Below, piece by piece: positions 1 through 7,945 of a DNA stretch of 7,945 nucleotides. Below the pieces are notes generated by a model. It saw only the letters and a list, made by a program, of their open reading frames with translations. It had not been told where the DNA came from and ran no database searches. Numbering within the stretch: position 1 is the stretch's first letter; each line of letters begins with the position of its first letter. The stretch comes from Comamonadaceae bacterium (GTDB lineage: Bacteria; Pseudomonadota; Gammaproteobacteria; Burkholderiales; Burkholderiaceae_C), in the NCBI GenBank assembly GCA_947457975.1, contig CANGYC010000097.1, forward strand, positions 1-7,945. Reading direction: 5' to 3'. A program made the position numbers and the translations under genes.

Positions 1-2594
1 AGTGGCGTGAAGACTATCGCCGGGGCAAGAGCGAACTGCTCACCAGCGCGCTCACCGGCGCGTCCACCCGTGGCGTGCGCCCCCTGCTGCGCAAGCTCGC
101 CCGCCACACCGACGCGCTGCTGCAGCGCCTGTGGTTACGCGCAGCCTTCCCGGCCGATTGCGCCCTGGTGGCGGTCGGCGGCTATGGCAGGGGCGAGCTG
201 TTTCCCCAGTCCGACGTGGACGTGCTCATCCTGTTGCCCGACGGCACGCCGCTGGACCAGCCCGGGGCGGACGGCCAGAGCCTGAAGCAGCGGCTGGAGG
301 CCTTCATCGGCCAGTGCTGGGACTGCGGTCTCGAAATTGGATCGAGCGTGCGCATGCTCGGCGAATGCGTGGAAGAGGCCGGCCGGGACATCACCATCCA
401 GACCTCGGTGCTGGAGGCGCGCTGGGTGGCCGGTGCGCGCAAGCTCTGCGCCGATCTGCAGGCCCGGCTGAATCAGCAGATGGATGCCAGGTCCTTCTTC
501 GTGGCCAAGACCCTGGAGCTGCGCCAGCGCCACACCAAGTACGAGGACACGCCCTATTCCCTGGAGCCCAATTGCAAGGAGTCGCCAGGCGGCCTGCGCG
601 ACCTTCAGGTCATCCTCTGGGTGGCCAAGGCGGCAGGGCTGGGCAACAGCTGGGACGAACTGGCGCTCAATGGCCTGGTCACGCGCTTTGAGGTGCGACA
701 GATCAAGGCCAACGAGGCGCTGCTGAGCCTGATCCGCGCGCGCCTGCACCTGCTGGCCCGGCGCCGCGAAGACCGCCTGGTGTTCGACCTGCAAACCGCC
801 GTGGCCGAGTCTTTCGGCTACAAGGCCGTGACAGGAGCCGACGGCCGGCCTAAGCGCGGCACCATGCGCCCCAGCGAGATGCTGATGCGCCGCTACTACT
901 GGGCGGCCAAGGCCGTGACGCAGCTCAACCAAATTGTGCTGCTGAACATCGAGGAGCGCCTGGCGCCCAGCACCTTCCCGATGCGCCCGATCAACGAACG
1001 CTTCCTGGACAAAGGCGGCAAGCTGGAGGTGGCCTCGGACGAGCTGTACCTGCAGCATCCACATGCGGTGCTGGAGACCTTTTTGCTTTATGAAACCGAG
1101 GCCAGCATCAACGGCCTGTCGGCGCGCACGCTCAGGGCGCTGTACAACGCCCGCGGGATTATGGACAGCCGTTTCCGGCGAGACCCGGTCAACCGTGCCA
1201 CCTTTTTGAAGATCCTGCAGCAGACCGAGGGCATCACGCACGCCATGCGGCTGATGAACCAGACCTCGGTGCTGGGCCGCTACCTCTGGGTGTTCCGCAA
1301 GATCGTGGGGCAGATGCAGCACGACCTCTTCCACGTGTACACCGTGGACCAGCACATCCTGATGGTGCTGCGCAACGTACGGCGCTTCTTCATGGCCGAG
1401 CACTCGCATGAGTACCCCATGTGCTCTCAACTGGCCGCCGGCTGGGACAAGCCCTGGATTCTTTACGTGGCCGCCCTCTTCCACGACATTGCCAAGGGCC
1501 GCGGCGGTGACCATTCCGAGCTGGGCTGCCGTGAGGTGCACACCTTCTGCCGACAGCACGGCATCGCGGCCGAAGACACGCAACTCATCGAATTTCTGGT
1601 CTCCGAGCACCTGACCATGAGCCGCATCGCCCAGAAGGAAGACCTGAGCGACCCGGACGTCATCGCCCAGTTTGCCCGGCGCGTGGGCAACGAGCGCTAT
1701 CTCACCGCCCTGTACCTGCTGACCGTGGCCGACATCCGCGGCACCAGCCCCAAGGTCTGGAACGCCTGGAAGGGCAAGCTGCTGGAAGACCTGTACCGCT
1801 ACACCCTGCGCGTGCTCGGCGGGCGGGCGCCCGATGCCGATGCCGAGGTGGAGTCGCGCAAGCGCGAAGCCTTGTCCGACCTGGCGCTGCACGCCCAGCG
1901 CTTTGAATCGGAAAAGCCCCTGTGGGACACGCTGGACGTGAGCTATTTCATGCGGCACGAGGCGGCCGACATCGCCTGGCACGCCCGCCAGCTCTCGCGC
2001 CATGTGGGCCAGCCGCAGCCCTTGGTGCGGGCGCGGCGCTCCTCCACCGGCGAAGGCCTGCAGGTGCTGGTGTACACGCCCGACCAGCCGGACCTCTTTG
2101 CCCGCATCTGCGGCTTCTTTGACCAGACCGGCTTTTCCATTCTGGATGCCAAGATCCACACGGCCAAGAACGGCTTCGCCCTCGACACCTTCCAGCTCGT
2201 CAGCCCCGACCTGTCGGAGCACTACCGCGAGCTGGCCGCCATGATCGAGGTGGAACTGGCCCGTACGCTGGCGCAGCCCGGGCCGCTACCGGACCCGAGC
2301 CGTGGGCGGGTGTCGCGCCGGGTCAAGAGCTTTCCGATCGCTCCGCGCGTGGACCTGCGGCCCGACGAAAAGGCCCAGCGCTGGCTGCTCAGCGTCTCGG
2401 CCAGCGACCGCGCGGGCCTGCTCTACTCGATTGCCCGTGTGCTGGCCCAGCACCGCATCAATCTGCTGCTGGCCAAGGTCACCACCCTGGGCGAGCGGGT
2501 GGAAGACACCTTCCTGATCGACGGGCCGGAGTTGCAGCAGAGCAAGGCGCAGATCGCCATCGAGACCGAACTGCTTGAAGCCCTGAAGGCTTGA
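1..2594 (+). CDS. glnD: Bifunctional uridylyltransferase/uridylyl-removing enzyme GlnD (5' end cut by window)
   Basis: GlnD is the cytoplasmic nitrogen sensor. It adds UMP to PII proteins (GlnB/GlnK) when glutamine is low and removes it when glutamine is high, so it controls glutamine synthetase adenylylation and NtrBC output. The reading frame is open from base 3, giving 863 visible residues. The GTG at 75 is internal, so the true start lies a few codons before the window. Domains in order: a nucleotidyltransferase core with GGYGRGELFPQSDVDVLIL (about 177-233; catalytic Asp codons at 213 and 219); the GlnD-type helical region with EPNCKESPGGLRDLQ; an HD hydrolase domain with HVYTVDQH (from about 1332) and LFHDIAKGRGGDHSELG (His-Asp at 1482-1487); and two C-terminal ACT domains for glutamine sensing (about 2058-2277 and 2376-2591). 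Key UTase and HD residues are present and the length is normal, so both activities are expected. The upstream neighbour is not visible; map is common there in relatives (family knowledge). Confidence 0.97.
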   Translation, partial: WREDYRRGKSELLTSALTGASTRGVRPLLRKLARHTDALLQRLWLRAAFPADCALVAVGGYGRGELFPQSDVDVLILLPDGTPLDQPGADGQSLKQRLEAFIGQCWDCGLEIGSSVRMLGECVEEAGRDITIQTSVLEARWVAGARKLCADLQARLNQQMDARSFFVAKTLELRQRHTKYEDTPYSLEPNCKESPGGLRDLQVILWVAKAAGLGNSWDELALNGLVTRFEVRQIKANEALLSLIRARLHLLARRREDRLVFDLQTAVAESFGYKAVTGADGRPKRGTMRPSEMLMRRYYWAAKAVTQLNQIVLLNIEERLAPSTFPMRPINERFLDKGGKLEVASDELYLQHPHAVLETFLLYETEASINGLSARTLRALYNARGIMDSRFRRDPVNRATFLKILQQTEGITHAMRLMNQTSVLGRYLWVFRKIVGQMQHDLFHVYTVDQHILMVLRNVRRFFMAEHSHEYPMCSQLAAGWDKPWILYVAALFHDIAKGRGGDHSELGCREVHTFCRQHGIAAEDTQLIEFLVSEHLTMSRIAQKEDLSDPDVIAQFARRVGNERYLTALYLLTVADIRGTSPKVWNAWKGKLLEDLYRYTLRVLGGRAPDADAEVESRKREALSDLALHAQRFESEKPLWDTLDVSYFMRHEAADIAWHARQLSRHVGQPQPLVRARRSSTGEGLQVLVYTPDQPDLFARICGFFDQTGFSILDAKIHTAKNGFALDTFQLVSPDLSEHYRELAAMIEVELARTLAQPGPLPDPSRGRVSRRVKSFPIAPRVDLRPDEKAQRWLLSVSASDRAGLLYSIARVLAQHRINLLLAKVTTLGERVEDTFLIDGPELQQSKAQIAIETELLEALKA

Positions 2595-2603
2595 AGGCCT
2601 GAA
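2584..2603 (+). repeat. Short tandem repeat across the glnD stop codon
   Basis: TGAAGGC occurs at 2584-2590 and again at 2592-2598, then TGAA at 2600-2603, giving an 8-base period of about 2.5 copies. The glnD stop (TGA, 2592-2594) is the first triplet of the second copy. A gain or loss of one 8-base unit would shift the frame and could change the last residues of GlnD. Two and a half short copies can arise by chance. Confidence 0.5.
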
Positions 2604-2613
2604 CAGCCGGCGC

Positions 2614-2634
2614 AGTCTGGGCCCGAACCAGGCT
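2614..2634 (+). terminator. Hairpin downstream of glnD, possible transcription terminator
   Basis: AGTCTGG (2614-2620) and CCAGGCT (2628-2634) can form a 7-base-pair stem, including one G-T wobble, around a 7-base loop (GCCCGAA). It begins 20 bases after the glnD stop. No T-run follows it (the next bases are CTCACAGGG), so it is not a classic intrinsic terminator. It may be a weak or Rho-assisted end, or a 3'-end stabilising hairpin. If it terminates, the downstream Rid-like gene needs its own promoter, for which I see no convincing -35/-10 pair. Confidence 0.35.
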
Positions 2635-2695
2635 CTCACAGGGTTAACCATAGGCCTGATCACCGGCCCCGCTCCTAGACTGCCTTCGCATACTT

Positions 2696-2700
2696 AGGAG
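2696..2700 (+). promoter_or_regulatory. Ribosome binding site of the Rid-like gene
   Basis: AGGAG lies 6 bases before the ATG at 2707. This strong Shine-Dalgarno match supports 2707 as the start over the in-frame ATG at 2794, which would remove 29 residues and begin the protein at MPYAPAIRLEG. Confidence 0.75.
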
Positions 2701-2706
2701 CCTCAG

Positions 2707-3171
2707 ATGAAACCCCTGCCCGCCGCCTTTCGCACCTCCCCGAGCAACGACCGCATCAAGGAAATCCAGACCCAGCCTGAACGGGTCAAGGACATGCCGT
2801 ATGCCCCGGCGATCCGTCTCGAAGGCGTGGGCGACGTGCTCTACATCTCCGGCGCCACGGCTTCGCCCCTGTACCACAAGCATCCGCACGAGGAAGGCGA
2901 GCACCAGCACAGCAGCGACATCCGCGAGCAGACGCGCCGCGCCATGGAGACCATTGCCGGGATCCTCGCCCACGAGGGCCTGACCTGGACCGACGTGGTC
3001 AAGGTCACCAAGTACCTGACCGACATGCGCGACCAGGACGGCATGGTGGCCGTGATGTCGCAGTACTTCGGCGACTGGAAGCCGGCCAGCACCACGATTT
3101 GCATCAACCAGCTCTCCACGCCCGGCGCCCGGGTGGAGCTGGACATGATTGCCGCCTACCCGCGCCGCTGA
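2707..3171 (+). CDS. Rid family (YjgF/YER057c/UK114) protein, probably not a classical RidA
   Basis: This 154-residue cytoplasmic protein has the Rid fold signature: VLYISGATA (about 44-52), a central helix with RAMETIAGILAHEGLTWTDV (78-97), VVKVTKYLTDM (97-107) and the C-terminal strand VELDMIAAYP (143-152). Classical RidA forms trimers and hydrolyses reactive enamine/imine intermediates made by PLP enzymes such as threonine dehydratase. Two features differ. Where E. coli RidA has Arg105 after Pro-Ala, this protein reads PASTTICIN (126-134), so the catalytic arginine seems to be missing. The loop after the first strand is rich in histidine (H57, H59, H61, H66, H68) and longer than in short RidA proteins. 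It also has about 30 residues before the core. Family membership is very likely, but imine deaminase activity is doubtful and the real substrate cannot be told. Its 3' end faces def, 24 bases away. Confidence 0.88.
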   Translation: MKPLPAAFRTSPSNDRIKEIQTQPERVKDMPYAPAIRLEGVGDVLYISGATASPLYHKHPHEEGEHQHSSDIREQTRRAMETIAGILAHEGLTWTDVVKVTKYLTDMRDQDGMVAVMSQYFGDWKPASTTICINQLSTPGARVELDMIAAYPRR

Positions 3172-3195
3172 GCCAAGCGCAGCGCGCGGGACGGC

Positions 3196-3196
<1 letters not shown>
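3171..3196. terminator. Imperfect inverted repeat between convergent stops, possible bidirectional terminator
   Basis: AGCC (3171-3174) can pair with GGCT (3193-3196), and GCGC (3177-3180) with GCGC (3184-3187) around the loop AGC. The two short stems are separated by unpaired AA and GGGAC. The element touches both the Rid-like stop (3169-3171) and the def stop (3196-3198). No T-run exists on either side, so intrinsic termination would be weak; the call is tentative. Confidence 0.22.
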
Positions 3197-5815
<2,619 letters not shown>

Positions 5816-5818
5816 TCA

Positions 5819-5832
5819 GGGGCGCTCGCCCC
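5819..5832 (-). other. Small GC hairpin between zipA and ligA
   Basis: GGGGC and GCCCC flank a 4-base loop, forming a compact stem in the 54-base zipA-ligA spacer. It starts 15 bases before the ligA ATG on the minus-strand message. No T-run follows, so termination is unlikely. It could affect RNA processing or ligA translation, where no clear Shine-Dalgarno is visible. It may also be chance in GC-rich DNA. Confidence 0.3.
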
Positions 5833-5857
5833 GGCCAGATGCACGGAGGCAGGCCGT

Positions 5858-6937
5858 TCAGGAAAACAGGCGCCGCCCCAGCTGAGAGCCAGCCGAGAGT
5901 TCACGCTCGTCCAGGGTCTGGTAGAGCTTTTGCAGGTCGGCATGAATCACCTCCATGGTCTCGGCCCTGATCAGGCCGCCGTGGTCATCGGTAATCACCC
6001 CTTCCATGCTGGCAGCCAGGGCCAGCGCCGCCTCGCACATGCGCTCGAAGGGCTTTTCCTCCGGCGGCACCTGGGGTACGTCGAGCGAAAGGGTCAGCTC
6101 GCGCAAGGCGGTCTGCTCGGGCGCTTCGGCCAGGGCGGCCTGGGTGTCGAAGGTGAGCACCAGCAAAGGAGGCTGCCCCTCCTGCGAGGCTGGCAACACC
6201 ATGCGGCCGGGAATGACGCCCGCCACGAAGCCCAGGCGGGCCGCACTCTGATGGATGTAGCCCGAGCTCCAGGCCGCATTGCGGGCGCGCAAGATGAAGC
6301 TGAGCTGGGCGTCGTGCTCGACTGCAAACTGGTCCAGCTCCTTGGCGCGGGCCACTTCATCGAGCATCTCGGGAAATTCGGGCTCGCCGCCCACCGCATC
6401 GGCAAAGGCGCGGGCCTTGGTGACGAACTCGGAGTACTCAATCTGGTTGAGCGGGCCTATGCGGTTGGCCAATTGCACGCCGGCCTGAAAAGCGCTGTAG
6501 CGCTGCCCGGGCAAGGGAGGCTCCCACAGATCGGACTCCATGTTCAGGCCCTCCACCGCAAACGGCTTGCTGCCGGCACGGCGGGTGGCGGGCAAGGCTG
6601 CCAGGGCAGCGTCGCCAGAGACGAGGGCCTCAATGGAAATGGGCGCCAGCACGTCGATCAGGGCATCGAGTCCAGCCTCTCTGCGCGGGGTCGGCAAGGA
6701 CTTGAACTCATCCAGGGGCTCGGCCAAGTGCTCAGCGCTGACAGATCCCTCCAGGTAGGGCTCCACGCGCTCGACGATGTCCCCTGTCAGTGTGGGTTCG
6801 GGCCGGTCGGCCTCTCGGGCAGGATCGGGGATGGCCTGTTTGGGACGGCTCTTGCGGGAGGTCCAGGCGCCGTGCGCAATGACCAGAGCCAGCACGAGGG
6901 CGCCAGCAGCGGCGAGTCCAACTTGAAGGTTGTTCAT
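5858..6937 (-). CDS. zipA: ZipA-like cell division protein (membrane anchor plus C-terminal FtsZ-binding domain)
   Basis: ZipA tethers FtsZ filaments to the inner membrane at the division site. The 359-residue product begins with a single hydrophobic segment (about 5-23, VGLAAAGALVLALVIAHGAW) followed by basic residues (RKSRPK), the N-out/C-in bitopic arrangement of ZipA. The C-terminal part (about 207-345) matches the ZipA FtsZ-binding domain layout: strand AQLSFILRAR, helix near GYIHQSAARLGFVAG, strand PPLLVLTFDT, then FERMCEAALALAASMEGVITDD and a final helix. Unlike E. coli ZipA (328 residues), the middle (about 85-205) is not a Pro/Gln-rich linker but looks folded and may be a second, degenerate copy of the domain. 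Only residues about 30-60 look flexible. Its place between smc and ligA agrees with the smc-zipA-ligA order known in Pseudomonas. The start overlaps the smc stop as ATGA, with no strong Shine-Dalgarno, so translation is probably coupled. Identity rests on topology, domain pattern and synteny more than on close similarity. Confidence 0.85.
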   Translation of the reverse strand: MNNLQVGLAAAGALVLALVIAHGAWTSRKSRPKQAIPDPAREADRPEPTLTGDIVERVEPYLEGSVSAEHLAEPLDEFKSLPTPRREAGLDALIDVLAPISIEALVSGDAALAALPATRRAGSKPFAVEGLNMESDLWEPPLPGQRYSAFQAGVQLANRIGPLNQIEYSEFVTKARAFADAVGGEPEFPEMLDEVARAKELDQFAVEHDAQLSFILRARNAAWSSGYIHQSAARLGFVAGVIPGRMVLPASQEGQPPLLVLTFDTQAALAEAPEQTALRELTLSLDVPQVPPEEKPFERMCEAALALAASMEGVITDDHGGLIRAETMEVIHADLQKLYQTLDERELSAGSQLGRRLFS

Positions 6938-7945
6938 AGAGCGGTGGTTTCAGCCATGCCAACGGCCGACTCCATGTCGACCGCCACGATGCGGGAGACG
7001 CCCTGCTCCTGCATGGTCACGCCGATGAGCTGCTCGGCCATCTCCATGGCAATCTTGTTGTGACTGATGAAGAGAAACTGCGTCTCGCGGCTCATGCTGG
7101 CCACCAGCTTGGCGTAACGCTCGGTGTTGGCGTCGTCCAGCGGCGCATCCACCTCGTCAAGCAGGCAGAACGGGGCCGGGTTGAGCTGGAAGATGGCAAA
7201 GACCAGCGCGATGGCGGTCAGGGCTTTCTCGCCACCGGAGAGCAAGTGGATGGTCTGGTTCTTCTTGCCCGGCGGTTGGGCCAGGACCTGCACCCCGGCG
7301 TCGAGTATTTCGTCACCGGTCATGATCAGCTTGGCCTGGCCCCCGCCGAAGAGCTCGGGGAACATGCGGCTGAAGTGGCCGTTGACCACCTCGAAGGTGC
7401 TGGACAGCAGCTCACGGGTTTCGGCGTCGATCTTGCGGATCGCATCTTCCAGGGTGTTGATGGCGTCTGTCAGGTCGGCGGTCTGCGTGTCGAGGAAGCC
7501 CTTGCGCTCACGCGCCGAGCTCAGCTCATCCAGCGCGGCAAGATTGACCGCGCCCAGCGACTGGATCTCGCGGTGCAGGCGGTCGATCTCACCCTGCAGG
7601 CCTGCCAGCCGCACCTGGCCTTCGGTGATGGAGGCTTCGACGGCGGTCAGGTCGGCCTGCGCATCGGCCAGCAGCTGCTCGTACTGCTCCAGGCCCAACC
7701 GGGATGCTTGCTCCTTGAGCTGCAGGTCGGTGATTCGCTGGCGCATGGGTTCCATCTCGCGCTCGAGCTGCAGGCGGCGCTCGTCGCTGGCGCGCAGCTT
7801 GGCGGTCAGGTCGTCGTACTGGCTGCGCTTGGCGCCCAGCTCGGCCTCGCGCTCGAGCTTGAGGGCCAAGGCCGTTTGCAGACCCGCCATGGCCGCGGCA
7901 TCCGACAGGCGCGAGAGCTCGTCCTGCGCACGTTTTTCTTCATCC
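6934..7945 (-). CDS. smc: Chromosome segregation protein SMC, C-terminal part (5' end outside window)
   Basis: SMC forms the long-armed ATPase dimer of the bacterial condensin with ScpA and ScpB, which organises and helps segregate the chromosome. The frame is open to the window edge, showing 336 C-terminal residues of a protein usually about 1,150-1,200 long. Visible in order: the end of the C-terminal coiled coil, rich in Glu, Leu, Gln and Arg (7945 to about 7560); the LGAVNLAALDE break typical of SMC (around 7555); a short further coil; HFSRMFPELFGGGQAKL; the ABC signature LSGGE (7228-7242); Walker B FCLLDEVDAPLDD (Asp codon 7156-7158, Glu 7153-7155); and the switch histidine in ISHNK (7060-7062). 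The head half seems intact. The Walker A half and hinge lie outside the window. The stop TGA (6934-6936) overlaps the zipA ATG by the tetranucleotide ATGA, so the genes are likely one transcript. Confidence 0.97.
   Translation of the reverse strand, partial: DEEKRAQDELSRLSDAAAMAGLQTALALKLEREAELGAKRSQYDDLTAKLRASDERRLQLEREMEPMRQRITDLQLKEQASRLGLEQYEQLLADAQADLTAVEASITEGQVRLAGLQGEIDRLHREIQSLGAVNLAALDELSSARERKGFLDTQTADLTDAINTLEDAIRKIDAETRELLSSTFEVVNGHFSRMFPELFGGGQAKLIMTGDEILDAGVQVLAQPPGKKNQTIHLLSGGEKALTAIALVFAIFQLNPAPFCLLDEVDAPLDDANTERYAKLVASMSRETQFLFISHNKIAMEMAEQLIGVTMQEQGVSRIVAVDMESAVGMAETTAL

Noticed and set aside
75..77. GTG as the glnD start codon
   Set aside because: The frame is open upstream to base 3 and encodes plausible GlnD N-terminal sequence (DYRRGKSELL), so this is an internal valine codon.
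135..2222. A 695-codon open frame on the minus strand, antisense to glnD
   Set aside because: It has the same codon-aligned artefact. glnD has clear domains throughout, while this frame shows none.
2653..2668. GGCC-TGATCACC-GGCC as an operator or hairpin
   Set aside because: Four-base GGCC arms are expected by chance in DNA this GC-rich, and there is no wider symmetry.
2644..2694. Promoter for the Rid-like gene (TTAACC, TAGACT or CATACT boxes)
   Set aside because: TAGACT (2676-2681) and CATACT (2689-2694) weakly resemble a -10 box, but neither has a -35-like hexamer at 16-18 bases; TTAACC is 26 bases from the first. Not enough to call.

Overview
The window is GC-rich, ordinary chromosomal housekeeping DNA. 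It most likely comes from a betaproteobacterium of the order Burkholderiales, perhaps Comamonadaceae. This placement rests on the codon bias, the style of the LigA, PDF and GlnD proteins, and the smc-zipA-ligA-def order. It was not tested by any search. I see no rRNA, tRNA, CRISPR array, insertion sequence, prophage or attachment site, and no gene-free stretch longer than about 112 bases.

Layout. Bases 1-2594 (+) hold nearly all of glnD, the bifunctional uridylyltransferase/uridylyl-removing enzyme of nitrogen signalling; only its first few codons lie before the window. After a 112-base gap with a hairpin behind glnD, a small Rid-family (YjgF/YER057c/UK114) gene follows at 2707-3171 (+). From 7945 back to 3196, on the minus strand, runs a tight cluster in transcription order: the 3' end of smc (chromosome condensin), a zipA-like gene (membrane-anchored FtsZ-binding protein), ligA (NAD+-dependent DNA ligase) and def (peptide deformylase). 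smc and zipA overlap by ATGA, ligA starts 54 bases after zipA, and def starts inside the last 14 bases of ligA. The two gene sets converge, with only 24 bases between the ridA-like stop and the def stop.

How the genes fit together. The minus-strand set joins chromosome organisation, divisome tethering, Okazaki-fragment sealing and N-terminal processing of new proteins. These are growth and cell-cycle functions that are probably co-transcribed, at least in part. glnD senses glutamine and sets the PII uridylylation state. The Rid-like gene may be transcribed separately.

I did not find an undescribed system. The points most worth a second look are the Rid protein, which seems to lack the catalytic arginine of true RidA and carries a histidine-rich loop; the zipA product, whose usual flexible linker seems to be replaced by a second folded region that may duplicate the FtsZ-binding domain; and the altered nucleotide-pocket segment of LigA. 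Very long antisense reading frames (695 and 900 codons) are codon-bias artefacts.
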